Assembly (NCBI RefSeq): GCF_026340465.1
Contig: NZ_JAPEPC010000001.1
Span: forward strand, 5,957,001 to 6,021,000
Direction of reading: 5' to 3'
DNA length: 64,000 nucleotides
Source: Streptomyces sp. NBC_01306
GTDB taxonomy: Bacteria; Actinomycetota; Actinomycetes; Streptomycetales; Streptomycetaceae
The translations under genes and the position numbers were made by a program. Of the stretch, positions 1-8,247 are shown in pieces; the first letter of the stretch is position 1; every line of letters begins with the position of its first letter. The notes under the pieces are model-generated. The model saw only the letters and a program-made list of their open reading frames with translations, made no database searches and was not told the DNA's origin.

Positions 1-105
1 GGTTACGACATCGTCGCCAACTTCGGGGACCAGTACTCCGACCTCGGCGGCGGTTACGCCGACAAGACGTACAAGATCCCGAACCCGATGTACTTCCTGC
101 CGTGA
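1..105 (+). CDS. HAD-family acid phosphatase, C-terminal end only
   Basis: Only the last 34 codons are present, read in frame from the first base to a TGA at 103-105. The tail contains NFGDQYSDL and ends NPMYFLP. This resembles the C-terminus of secreted HAD-superfamily (plant/class B type) acid phosphatases of Streptomyces, where a DQYSDL segment follows the last HAD motif. These enzymes release phosphate from organic esters outside the cell. The catalytic DxD motif lies upstream of the window, so the call rests on the tail alone. Confidence 0.6.
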   Translation, partial: GYDIVANFGDQYSDLGGGYADKTYKIPNPMYFLP

Positions 106-209
106 CCGGACCGGTCCCGCGCTGACAGCCGCCGGGGGAGGGGTCGCTCCGTGCCCGCTCCTCCGGCGACGGGGAACGGACTCGCCTGCGCCGCCAGGGC
201 GTCAGCTCG

Positions 210-647
210 TCAGGTCGTTGGGGCCGGAGCCGCGCGCCGCGCCCTGACCGTCTCGTACCGCAGCGCCACGCCCGTCACGACCGCGCCGGTTCCCTCCCAC
301 AGCCCCACACCCAGGAACCCGGAGGGCGCGCGGCCGGATACGACGGCCGTGGTGAAGACCGCGAAGGTCAGCAGCCGGAACGGCACTGTCCAGCGGAAGA
401 AGCCCTTCCAGTCGGCGGCGGCAGCCAGTACGTAGTACACGCCCATGTTCACCGCGGCCATCGAGGAGGCCGTGATGAAGGTCCGGGTGTAGTCGGACGC
501 CGGGCGGCCGGCGGCGGGGGCGGCGAAGCCCAGGGTCTTCAGCAGCGCGTCGGGGGAGATCAGACCCACGGCTCCCAGGACGGCGGCGAGTACGCCGAAG
601 ACGGCCATGGTCCAGCCGGACGGGGAACGGGGCAGTCGTATGACCAT
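210..647 (-). CDS. small four-helix membrane protein of unknown function
   Basis: A 145-residue protein with about four hydrophobic stretches (roughly residues 13-35, 55-75, 85-105 and 112-130) and a basic C-terminal tail (RYETVRARRAA). It looks like an integral membrane protein of the DoxX-like/DUF4267 size class, but I cannot assign a family firmly. It is transcribed alone, between the phosphatase tail and the PBP gene. The longer reading frame on the same strand (to about 735) is out of phase and looks like a shadow. No function is proposed. Confidence 0.6.
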   Translation of the reverse strand: MVIRLPRSPSGWTMAVFGVLAAVLGAVGLISPDALLKTLGFAAPAAGRPASDYTRTFITASSMAAVNMGVYYVLAAAADWKGFFRWTVPFRLLTFAVFTTAVVSGRAPSGFLGVGLWEGTGAVVTGVALRYETVRARRAAPAPTT

Positions 648-756
648 GGCGGCACCCTACGGCCCGGCGCGCCTGCCGGGGGCCGTAATGGATCAACGTA
701 AAGGATCGCCGGACTGGATCACCGATCGGGATCACCGATCGGCTGTCACCGGCCGG

Positions 757-2205
757 CTACTTCAGCGCCGCCGCCATCATCTTCTGGGCGACAGGCCCCG
801 CCAGGCCGTTGCCGCTCACCTCCGCACGGGCCGCGTCCGAGTCCTCGACGAGCACCGCGACAGCCACCTCCTTACCGGTCGACTTGTCCTTCGCGTACGA
901 CGTGAACCAGGCGTACGGCGCCTTGTCGTTGTTCACACCGTGCTGGGCCGTGCCGGTCTTGCCGCCCACCACGGCGCCGGGGACCTTCGCGCTCGAACCC
1001 GTGCCCTGCTCGACGACCGTCTGCATCGCACTCTGGAGCTGGGCCGCCGTGGACGACGAGACGATCCGCTTGCCCTGGTCCTTCCCGTAGGACTGGAGGG
1101 TGTTGCCGTCGCCGTCCGTCACCTTGGAGACCATGTGCGGGTCGGCCATCACCCCGTCGTTCGCCAGGGCGGACGTCACCATCGCCATCTGGAGCGGGGT
1201 GGCCGTCACATCGAACTGGCCGATGCCGCTCAGCGCCGTCTGCGCCTTGTCCATGTGCGAGGGGTAGTTGCTCGGCCAGGCGCGCACCGGCACGTCCTGC
1301 TTGGAGTCGTTGAAGCCGAACTTCTCCGCCATCGCCTTCACCTTGTCCTGGCCCAGGTCGTCGGCCACCTTGGCGAAGACGGTGTTGCAGGAGTATTCGA
1401 GGGCGGTGCGGAGCGTCGCGTTCTTGCAGGGGTCCGATGCGCTCTCGTTCGTGAGGTCCGTGGTCGTGCCCGGGAGCCGGTAAGGGTCGGGGCTGTCGGT
1501 CTTCTCGTCGATCGACGAGAAGAGCCCGTCCTCCAGCGCGGCCGACGCGACCACCAGCTTGAAGGTCGACCCCGGGGGCAGCGGCTGGCGCAGCGCCCGG
1601 TTGAGCATCGGCTGGTTCTTGTCGGTGGTCAGCTGCTTCCAGGCGTCGCCGTCCGTCGTACCGCTGATCTTCGACGGGTCGTAGGACGGCGTGGACACCA
1701 TCCCCAGGATCTGGCCGGTCTTCGGATCGATGGCGACGGCGGCGCCCTTCTTGCTGCCGAGCGCTTCGTACCCCGCCTTCTGCACGGAGGGGTCGATGGT
1801 CGTCAGGACGTCACCGGGGGCGGTCTGCTTGCCGGTGAGCGCGTCGATCGGGTTCTTCAGCCGGCTGTCCGTCCCGTCGAGGACGTCGCTGTAGATCCCT
1901 TCGAGCTGCGTCGACCCGTACGCCTGCGAGCTGTACCCGGTCACAGCCGAGTACAGGTCTCCGTCGGCGTATGTCCGCTTGTAGGCGAGGTCGCCGCCGT
2001 CCGTCCGCTTCGACCCGGTGACCGACCTCCCTCCCACGATGATGTCGCCCAGCGGCTTCGCGTACTGCGCGATGGCGGTCCGCCGGTTGTTCTTGTTGTC
2101 TGCGAGGGCCTTGCTCTCGTACGTCTGCACCCAGGTCGCCCGCACGAGCAGAGCGAGGACCAGCAGCAGGCAGAAGACCGAGGCGCGCCTGATTGTCTTG
2201 TTCAT
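757..2205 (-). CDS. class B penicillin-binding protein (PbpA-like transpeptidase)
   Basis: A 482-residue D,D-transpeptidase that cross-links peptidoglycan. It is anchored by one N-terminal helix (about residues 7-21) with the catalytic domain outside the cell. The three penicilloyl-serine-transferase motifs are visible: STFK at 213-216 with the nucleophile Ser213, SCN at 272-274, and KTGT at 416-419. The N-terminal NNRR...G-I-V-GG segment is typical of actinobacterial PbpA-type PBPs. PbpA usually sits beside rodA/ftsW and pkn genes. Here it stands alone, so it is probably a paralogue rather than the main division-locus copy. The start MNKTIRR is the family start. Confidence 0.92.
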   Translation of the reverse strand: MNKTIRRASVFCLLLVLALLVRATWVQTYESKALADNKNNRRTAIAQYAKPLGDIIVGGRSVTGSKRTDGGDLAYKRTYADGDLYSAVTGYSSQAYGSTQLEGIYSDVLDGTDSRLKNPIDALTGKQTAPGDVLTTIDPSVQKAGYEALGSKKGAAVAIDPKTGQILGMVSTPSYDPSKISGTTDGDAWKQLTTDKNQPMLNRALRQPLPPGSTFKLVVASAALEDGLFSSIDEKTDSPDPYRLPGTTTDLTNESASDPCKNATLRTALEYSCNTVFAKVADDLGQDKVKAMAEKFGFNDSKQDVPVRAWPSNYPSHMDKAQTALSGIGQFDVTATPLQMAMVTSALANDGVMADPHMVSKVTDGDGNTLQSYGKDQGKRIVSSSTAAQLQSAMQTVVEQGTGSSAKVPGAVVGGKTGTAQHGVNNDKAPYAWFTSYAKDKSTGKEVAVAVLVEDSDAARAEVSGNGLAGPVAQKMMAAALK

Positions 2206-2321
2206 CCCGTGTGAGGACGAGTGGGGCGGGCGGAACCGTTCCTTTCCGGCGGATTTCTCAGCGATCTCTCATCTGCCGGGCCGCCGGGCCGCCGGGTTGC
2301 CGTACTTCCGGCCGTCGTGGC

Positions 2322-3095
2322 TCAGAGCCGCCGGGTGGCGAGGGTCAGCCGGTCGCGGGCGTCGAAGAGCGCGTCCTTGACCATCTGCTCGTGGGCCGGG
2401 GTGAGCCTGGCCACCGGCACCGAGCAGCTGATCGCGTCGCGGGCCGGGGTCCGGTACGGGATCGCCACGCCGAAGCAGCGCAGCCCCAGCGTGTTCTCCT
2501 CGCGGTCCACGGCGTACCCCTGCTCGCGGACGAGGTGCAGCTCCTCGATGAGCTTCTCGCGGTCGGTGATGGTGTGCTCGGTCAGCTGCGGCATGGTCTC
2601 CGGCAGCATCTTGCGGACCTGCTCGTCACTGTGGGTGGCGAGCAGCGCCTTGCCCAGTGAGGTCGAGTGCGCGGGCAGCCTGCGGCCGACCCGGGTGAAG
2701 GGGCGCAGGTAGTGCTGCGACTGCCGGGTGGCCAGATAGACCACGTTGGTCCCGTCGAGGCGGGCGAGGTGGATGGTCTCCGTCGTGTCGTCGGAGAGCC
2801 GGTCCAGGGTGGTCCGGGCCGCCGCGACCACCTCGTCGCCGTCGATGTACGACGTGCCGACGAGCAGGGCGCGTACGCCGATGCCGTACCGGGTGCCGGT
2901 CGCGTCGGTCTCCACCCAGCCCAGCTCCACCAGTGTGCGCAGCAGCATGTAGAGACTGGACTTGGGGTAGCCGACCGCCTCCTGCACGGCCGCGAGCGAG
3001 TGCATACCGGGGCGCCCGGCGAAGTACTCCAGCAACTCGACCGTCCGCACCGCGGACTTGACCTGCGCCCCACCTGCTGCCTCGGCAGTCGACAT
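2322..3095 (-). CDS. IclR-family transcriptional regulator
   Basis: A 257-residue regulator. The N-terminal winged helix-turn-helix (about 14-75, with YPKSSLYMLLRTL as recognition region) is followed by the IclR effector-binding domain (about 85-250), which includes LPAHSTSLGKALLA and a C-terminal CSVPVARLT segment typical of the family. It is divergent from the dehydrogenase gene that starts at 3251, with 155 bases between. It therefore most likely controls that gene and itself in response to a sugar-acid-type ligand. The ligand is not deducible from the sequence. Confidence 0.92.
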   Translation of the reverse strand: MSTAEAAGGAQVKSAVRTVELLEYFAGRPGMHSLAAVQEAVGYPKSSLYMLLRTLVELGWVETDATGTRYGIGVRALLVGTSYIDGDEVVAAARTTLDRLSDDTTETIHLARLDGTNVVYLATRQSQHYLRPFTRVGRRLPAHSTSLGKALLATHSDEQVRKMLPETMPQLTEHTITDREKLIEELHLVREQGYAVDREENTLGLRCFGVAIPYRTPARDAISCSVPVARLTPAHEQMVKDALFDARDRLTLATRRL

Positions 3096-3162
3096 TCGAC
3101 CCTGCCCCTCTTGTCAATGCTGAACGCGCGTTATTAGAGTTCCAGGAGAAATTCATCATCAG

Positions 3163-3203
3163 GAACAGTGTTCAGAATACCGAACAACTTTACCGAACAA
3201 CTC
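3163..3203. promoter_or_regulatory. probable IclR operator: palindrome plus tandem 13-mers
   Basis: The spacer between the divergent IclR and dehydrogenase genes holds a perfect 11-base palindrome, GAACAGTGTTC (3163-3173). It is followed by two adjacent 13-base direct repeats, TACCGAACAACT(T/C), at 3178-3190 and 3191-3203, identical at 12 of 13 positions. GAAC/GTTC half sites recur throughout. IclR-family proteins bind such short inverted or direct repeats, so this is the likely control region. The link to this regulator is inferred from position. Confidence 0.55.
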
Positions 3204-3250
3204 GTTGTGCGGCAGTGGTTTGCGGCAGTGGATCTGGAAGGACGTTCGCG

Positions 3251-4777
3251 GTGGCAGCAACACCAGTCTGGAGTGTCGACCCCCGAACCGGGAAGCAGCG
3301 CGAGCAGGTCGCGCTGGAGGCCACGACGGCCGAGGTGGACCAAGTGGTCCGCGCCGCCCACGCCGTGTGTGCGTCGCTCGCCGACCGCAGGATACGGGCG
3401 GCCCTGCTGCGTACCGCCGCCGACCTGCTCGACGAGGCCGGGCCCCATGTCATCGAGGCCGCCGACGCCGAGACCGCGCTCGGTCCTGGCCGGCTCACCG
3501 GTGAACTGGCCCGCACGACCGCGCAGTTCCGGGCCTTCGCCGACGTGATCGACGAGGGTTCGTTCCTCGACATCCGCATCGACCACCCGGACGCCGCCGC
3601 GACCCCGCCCCGGCCCGACCTGCGCCGGTACAAGCTGCCGCTGGGCGTCGTCGCGGTGTACGCGGCGAGCAACTTCCCGCTGGCCTTCTCGGTACCGGGC
3701 GGCGACACCGCGAGCGCACTCGCGGCCGGCTGCCCGGTCGTGGTCAAGGCGCACCCCGACCACCCCGCGACGTCCGAGCTGTGCGCCTCCGTGCTGCACC
3801 GGGCCGCCGAGCAGGTCGGTCTCGACCCCGCGGTGGTCTCCGTGGTGCACGGCTTCGACGCCGGAGTGGCGCTCGTCAAGCACCCGCTGGTCTCCGCCGC
3901 CGGTTTCACCGGCTCGCTGCGTGGCGGCCGCGCCCTCTTCGACGCGGCTGCCGCCAGGCCGGTCCCGATCCCCTTCCACGGCGAGCTGGGCTCGCTCAAC
4001 CCGGTCGTGGTGACGGAGGCCGCGGCCGCCGAGCGCGCCGAGGAGATCGGGGCAGGGCTCGCGGGCTCCGTCACACTCGGCACCGGCCAGTTCTGTGTGA
4101 AGCCCGGCTTCGTGCTCGCGCCCACCGGGCCCGGCGGCGACGCCCTGGTCAAGGCGCTGACCGCCGCGGTCAGCGACAGCGAGGCCGGTGTCCTCCTCGA
4201 CCACCGGATGCGCGACAGCTTCCTGACGGGCGTACGCGAACGGGCCGCCCTGACCGGGGTCGACGCCCCGGTCACGCCCGGGGCGGGCGGCGAGCACACC
4301 GTCAGCGCGGGCTTCCTGACACTGCCCGCCGCGCTGCTCGCGGCGGACGGCGAGCACGATCTGCTCCTGGAGGAGTGCTTCGGACCGGTCACGGTCGTCG
4401 CACGCTACGGATCCACCGACGAGATCACCGCGGTGCTCTCCCGGCTGCCGGGCAATCTGACGGCGACCCTCCAGGTCTCCGCCGCCGAGGCCGCGGGCGA
4501 GGGCACCGCCGCCGCCCTGCTCGACGAGCTCACCCCGCTCGCCGGGCGGGTCCTGGTCAACGGCTGGCCCACCGGGGTCGCGGTCGCCCCCGCCCAGCAC
4601 CACGGCGGCCCCTACCCGGCCACCACCTCCACCTCCACCTCGGTCGGCGGCACCGCCATCGAGCGCTGGCTGCGCCCGGTCGCGTACCAGAGCACGCCCG
4701 ACGCGCTGCTCCCGCCCGAACTGCGCGAGGCCAACCCGCTGGGCCTGCCCCGCCGCATCAACGGCCTGCCCGAGTGA
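3251..4777 (+). CDS. 2-oxoglutarate semialdehyde (2,5-dioxovalerate) dehydrogenase
   Basis: An aldehyde dehydrogenase oxidising an omega-semialdehyde with NAD(P)+. It belongs to the KGSADH subgroup, the last step of glucarate/galactarate, pentonate and hydroxyproline breakdown, which yields 2-oxoglutarate. Visible signatures are the ASNFPLAF Asn region, HGELGSLNP (general-base Glu, about 245) and GTGQFCVKPG with the nucleophile Cys at about 282. The subgroup normally shows GTGQFCTxPG. I chose the GTG at 3251 because GGAAGGA (3236-3242) sits 8 bases upstream, giving 508 residues. An upstream ATG at 3215 has no ribosome site. Its neighbours are the divergent IclR gene and an overlapping DUF1349 gene. 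Confidence 0.85.
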   Translation: MAATPVWSVDPRTGKQREQVALEATTAEVDQVVRAAHAVCASLADRRIRAALLRTAADLLDEAGPHVIEAADAETALGPGRLTGELARTTAQFRAFADVIDEGSFLDIRIDHPDAAATPPRPDLRRYKLPLGVVAVYAASNFPLAFSVPGGDTASALAAGCPVVVKAHPDHPATSELCASVLHRAAEQVGLDPAVVSVVHGFDAGVALVKHPLVSAAGFTGSLRGGRALFDAAAARPVPIPFHGELGSLNPVVVTEAAAAERAEEIGAGLAGSVTLGTGQFCVKPGFVLAPTGPGGDALVKALTAAVSDSEAGVLLDHRMRDSFLTGVRERAALTGVDAPVTPGAGGEHTVSAGFLTLPAALLAADGEHDLLLEECFGPVTVVARYGSTDEITAVLSRLPGNLTATLQVSAAEAAGEGTAAALLDELTPLAGRVLVNGWPTGVAVAPAQHHGGPYPATTSTSTSVGGTAIERWLRPVAYQSTPDALLPPELREANPLGLPRRINGLPE

Positions 4778-5382
4778 CCCGGCTGCCCGAGCTGCCCTTC
4801 CCGCTGTTTCCGGAGGGCCCGCAGACCCCCTGGTCGTACGCGGAGGGGGCGCTCTCGGTGCGCGCCGGAGCGCGCGAGGACCTGTTCGTGCCCCCGGCGG
4901 GCGACTCGCTCGATCCGGCGTCGGACGCGCCCAGGCTGGTCGGCACGCCACCGCCCGGCGACTTCCAGCTGATCGCCAGGGTGGCGGTCGGCTTCGCCGG
5001 CGCGGGGGACGCCGGCGCGCTGTACCTGGAGACCGGCAAACGGGAGTGGGCCAAGCTCTGCTTCGAACTCTCCCCGGACACCCCCACCATCTGCTCGGTC
5101 GTCACCAGGGGGCACTCCGACGACGTCAACTCCTCGGTGGTGGAGGGCGACAGCGTCTGGCTCCGGATCAGCCGGACCGGGAAGGCCTTCGCGTTCCACG
5201 CGTCGGCCGACGGTGAACGCTGGACCTTCGTACGAGTCTTCGCACTCGGCGACGGACCGGCGGAGACCGGCGCCCGGATCGGCTTCCTGGCCCAGTGCCC
5301 CGAGGCGGACGGCTGCGCGGTGACGTTCGACTCCCTCGTCTACCGGGACCGTGCGCCCAAGGGGCTGCGCGACGGGAGCTGA
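4774..5382 (+). CDS. DUF1349 (concanavalin A-like fold) protein
   Basis: A 202-residue protein of the DUF1349 family, a jelly-roll/ConA-like fold often annotated as a lectin-like or 'regulation of enolase' protein; its biochemical role is not established. Typical features are GDFQLIARV, the central GALYLETGKREWAKLCFE and the VTFDSLVY end. It begins at a GTG whose last two bases overlap the TGA of the dehydrogenase (GTGA), so the two are translationally coupled. It probably serves the same sugar-related pathway, which is an inference from coupling only. A longer reading frame extending upstream overlaps the dehydrogenase entirely and is not real. Confidence 0.8.
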   Translation: MTRLPELPFPLFPEGPQTPWSYAEGALSVRAGAREDLFVPPAGDSLDPASDAPRLVGTPPPGDFQLIARVAVGFAGAGDAGALYLETGKREWAKLCFELSPDTPTICSVVTRGHSDDVNSSVVEGDSVWLRISRTGKAFAFHASADGERWTFVRVFALGDGPAETGARIGFLAQCPEADGCAVTFDSLVYRDRAPKGLRDGS

Positions 5383-5504
5383 CGCCGGGGCCGGGCGGGA
5401 CCGCGTTCGGCCCCGCCCGGCGGACCGGCCTCACCCCCAGCGCCTGTCGGGCCTCTTTCAACCGCACTGCAACCGCGCGGTGATCAGCCGGCGTCCTTCC
5501 CGCC

Positions 5505-6014
5505 ATGACATCCGTTGCTCTGATCCGCCCGGCCCGCCCGGAGGACATCGACACCATCGCCGCACTCCACGCCGCGGCCCGTGCCACGTACTACGAAGGC
5601 CGGATACCGGTCGAGGAGTACGCCGGCCCCGAGGTGCACGCGCAGGTGCGGGAGGGGTGGGTCGGCGCGATCGGCCGGCAGGACGGCGGGGTGCTCTGCG
5701 CCGAGGTCGCGGGCATCGTCGCCGGGGTCACGTCGTTCCGGGTCTTCAACGGGGCCATGACCCTCATGCAGTTCCACGTCGACCCGGCCCGCTGGAGCCG
5801 GGGGATCGGCGGCGCCCTGCACGACGCGGTCGTCGCCGCCTGGCAGCGGGACGCGGTGCCCGAGGCGCGGCTCGAAGTGTACGAACACAATCTGCGCGCC
5901 CAGCGGTTCTACGCCCGCCACGGGTGGCTGCCGGCCGAGCCTGCGGTCAGCGACCCCGACAGCGCGCACATCTCGCTGCGGCTGGAGATCCCGGCCGTCC
6001 TGGCCCGGAGCTGA
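5505..6014 (+). CDS. GNAT-family N-acetyltransferase
   Basis: A 169-residue single-domain GNAT protein. It opens with the usual IRPARPEDI beta-1 strand. The acetyl-CoA pyrophosphate loop (motif A) is WSRGIGGAL at about 104-112, and motif B follows as YEHNLRAQRFYARHGW. It should transfer an acetyl group from acetyl-CoA to an amine; the substrate cannot be told. It is transcribed alone after a 120-base gap, with no clear Shine-Dalgarno before the ATG. Confidence 0.88.
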   Translation: MTSVALIRPARPEDIDTIAALHAAARATYYEGRIPVEEYAGPEVHAQVREGWVGAIGRQDGGVLCAEVAGIVAGVTSFRVFNGAMTLMQFHVDPARWSRGIGGALHDAVVAAWQRDAVPEARLEVYEHNLRAQRFYARHGWLPAEPAVSDPDSAHISLRLEIPAVLARS

Positions 6015-6053
6015 GAGCGGGGCACCCCTCCCGGTGGTGGGGGCGGCGTGACG

Positions 6054-7814
6054 TCATCCCCGGTCGCCCGGGGCTGCCCCCTGCTGCGGCGGCCGGTGGA
6101 TGTCGAGGTGCGGAGGGGTGCCGGTCAGCGGCAGTTTGTGCACGAACGCGCGTCGCAGCGCGTGGTACGGCGCCTCCGGATCGCCGAAGGTGCGGGCCAT
6201 CCGCGCCAGTTCGTCCTCCCGGTGGGCCGCCAGCGGCCTGACCTCCTCCTCGTGCTCCAGCTCCGCCTTCTTGGCCGCGGCCCGCGACTGCGCACCGGAG
6301 GACGACGCGAGGAGCGCCGCGAGCCGGATGACCGTGCCCGGGAAGTCCTGCGGGCCGCACTCGACGATCCGGTCCACCAGGCCGATGCGCTGCCCGGCGG
6401 CCGCGCTGACCGGCAGCGCCCGCCGCATCAGCTCCCCGGCGACCTCCGCACCCGCCCGGCGCGGCAGCGTGCGGGTCCAGTACTCGGATCCGTACAGGCC
6501 CATCAGCCGGTAGTGCGGGTTCAGCACCGCGCCCGCCCTGCACCAGACCTCGTCCGCCGCCAGGGCCAGCATCACCCCTCCGGCGGCGGCGTTGCCGCCC
6601 ACGGCGGAGACCACCAGACGGTCGGTGGTCGTCAGAACGGCCTCCACCAGGTCGTCCATGGCGCTGATGTTGGCCCAGGACTCCGCCGCCGGATCGGTGG
6701 CCGCCTCGATCACGTTGAGATGGATGCCGTTGCTGAAGAAGTCCCGGCCGCCGCCCAGCACCAGGACCGAGGTGGGCCGGGCCAGAGCGGTCCGGTACGC
6801 GGCGAGCAGCCGCTCGCAGTGCGCTGTGCTCATCGCGCCGCCGGGGAAGGAGAACGTCAGGAACCCCGCCTGCCCCTCCTCCCGGTACCGGATGTCGCTC
6901 CAGGTGCGGAAGTTCTCGTCCGGCCGCAGAGGCGCGGGGAGTTCGGGCAGTTCCGGGAGCCGGTCGCCGAGCGCGCTGACGGCGGGCAGTTTGTACGTGG
7001 GCGGCTGCCCGGAACCGCGCCGGGGCCGCAGCTCCGGGATCCACACCGCCCCGTCGGCCGTCGCCCGGCAGACGGCGCCCGCCCGGGTGGCCAGCAACTC
7101 CCCCGGCTGCCCGCGCAGTTGGTCCTCGGGATGGCCCCCGTGCAGGAACCACTCGGCGCCGAGCAGTTCGTCCCGTACTCCGGGGTTCGAGTCGGCGGCA
7201 CGCAGCTTGCGTACGACCGCCGCGGTGGAATCCGCCCGCCAGTCGATCCGCCGCTGCTCCTGCCGGAGAAAGGGCCGGGTGCCGACGCCTCCCTGGCGCG
7301 TTTGTCGGGGGGACTCCTGCTGCTGCGGTTCGGGGGAGTACGTGCCTGACGCGAAGCGCTCCACGGCCAGCAGCACGGCCCGCAGCGCCGCGTCGGAGAT
7401 CTCGTTGCGGTAGAGATCGCTCTTGCCGACCGGGGGTACCGGGCACTCGGCGGTGGCCCAGACATCACCGGCGTCCATGACCGCGCCGGCCTGCAGAACG
7501 GTGACCCCCCACCGGGCCACGCCCTCGTGGATCGCCCAGTCCAGGGAGGAGGGCCCCCGGTCCCCGACGGGTCCCGGATGCACGATGAGGCAGGTGTGCG
7601 CCGACCAGATGTCTTGCGGGACAGCGGTCTTCAGCAGCGGGGCGACGATCAGCTCGGGCCGGTGCCGGCTGATGGCCTCCCGCAGCGCCGTGTCGTGCAG
7701 GGCGGGGTCCGGCAGCGCGATGGCGACGGCCACCGTGTGGCCGTGGTCCCGCAGCTCGGCGTGCACACGCTGTGTCAGGCTGTTGAAGGCACTCGCGACG
7801 AGCAGGATGTGCAC
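6054..7814 (-). CDS. hypX: HypX-like hydrogenase maturation protein (formyltransferase-crotonase fusion)
   Basis: A 586-residue two-domain protein. The N-terminal half (about 1-260) is a formyl-THF-dependent transferase fold with the HypX signature LIVHPGPVGDRGPSSLDWAI. The C-terminal half (about 300-550) is a crotonase-like domain with FFSNGIHLNVIE and a GGNAAAGGVMLALAADE oxyanion-hole region. HypX/HoxX makes formyl-CoA from formyl-THF and decarbonylates it, giving CO for the Fe(CN)2CO centre of [NiFe]-hydrogenases under oxic conditions. I chose the GTG at 7814 because GGGAG lies 6 bases upstream and VHILLVASAFN is the family start. No hydrogenase or other hyp gene is in the window, so the partner enzyme is elsewhere or absent. 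Confidence 0.85.
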   Translation of the reverse strand: MHILLVASAFNSLTQRVHAELRDHGHTVAVAIALPDPALHDTALREAISRHRPELIVAPLLKTAVPQDIWSAHTCLIVHPGPVGDRGPSSLDWAIHEGVARWGVTVLQAGAVMDAGDVWATAECPVPPVGKSDLYRNEISDAALRAVLLAVERFASGTYSPEPQQQESPRQTRQGGVGTRPFLRQEQRRIDWRADSTAAVVRKLRAADSNPGVRDELLGAEWFLHGGHPEDQLRGQPGELLATRAGAVCRATADGAVWIPELRPRRGSGQPPTYKLPAVSALGDRLPELPELPAPLRPDENFRTWSDIRYREEGQAGFLTFSFPGGAMSTAHCERLLAAYRTALARPTSVLVLGGGRDFFSNGIHLNVIEAATDPAAESWANISAMDDLVEAVLTTTDRLVVSAVGGNAAAGGVMLALAADEVWCRAGAVLNPHYRLMGLYGSEYWTRTLPRRAGAEVAGELMRRALPVSAAAGQRIGLVDRIVECGPQDFPGTVIRLAALLASSSGAQSRAAAKKAELEHEEEVRPLAAHREDELARMARTFGDPEAPYHALRRAFVHKLPLTGTPPHLDIHRPPQQGAAPGDRG

Positions 7815-8035
7815 GGCGGTCTCCCGGTGATCGGACGCTCCACGGCCGGGGCGGGGCCGACCGCCTGCGATCGTCGGGCACCCGGACGGCGAGGGGCGGA
7901 CGCCGGGCTGAGGTGTAGCCCGAAAGCGGAGCACCCTGGGCCATCTGCGGCGTCCGGCCGAGCCGGGTCCGCCCCGGCGCTGATGCGGTCCGCTGTCAGG
8001 AACCCGGCCGGCCCCCGCCGTCCCACCAGGGCTGC

Positions 8036-8227
8036 CTACTCGACGACGCGCACGGCGCCCGACGGGCAGAGCATGCCGGCCTCACGCGCCGCGGCGCGGT
8101 CCTCGTCGCCGGGATCGGCGGCCAGCACCTTCACGACACCGTCGTCGTCCTGGTCGAAGACCTCCGGCGCCGTCAGCGCGCACAGGCCCGCGCCCACACA
8201 GACCTCCCGGTCGGCCGTCACCCGCAT
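8036..8227 (-). CDS. [3Fe-4S] ferredoxin partner of the P450
   Basis: A 63-residue ferredoxin of the SuaB/SubB/SoyB type. It has three cluster cysteines, Cys10, Cys16 and Cys54 (CVGAGLC...CP). The fourth Cys position of a [4Fe-4S] site is replaced by Ala, giving a [3Fe-4S] cluster. It relays electrons to the adjacent cytochrome P450. The ATG is preceded by AAGGAG and lies 20 bases after the P450 stop, so the two form an operon. It is only about 220 bases upstream of hypX on the same strand. Confidence 0.92.
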   Translation of the reverse strand: MRVTADREVCVGAGLCALTAPEVFDQDDDGVVKVLAADPGDEDRAAAREAGMLCPSGAVRVVE

Positions 8228-8247
8228 TGCTGCTCCTTCCGCCGCGG

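Noticed and set aside
607..2214. Long open frame on the strand opposite the PBP gene
   Set aside because: High GC gives long antisense frames everywhere in this window. Its protein is Arg/Gly/His/Val-rich without domains, and the opposite strand carries an intact PBP with all three motifs.
3781..4773. Upstream extension of the DUF1349 frame to a start inside the dehydrogenase
   Set aside because: The extension is Arg/Ala-rich and fully overlaps the well-supported dehydrogenase. The GTG at 4774, overlapping its stop, is the natural start.
6054..7814. Hydrogenase operon around hypX
   Set aside because: I looked on both sides for hydrogenase subunits and hypABCDEF and found none in the window.
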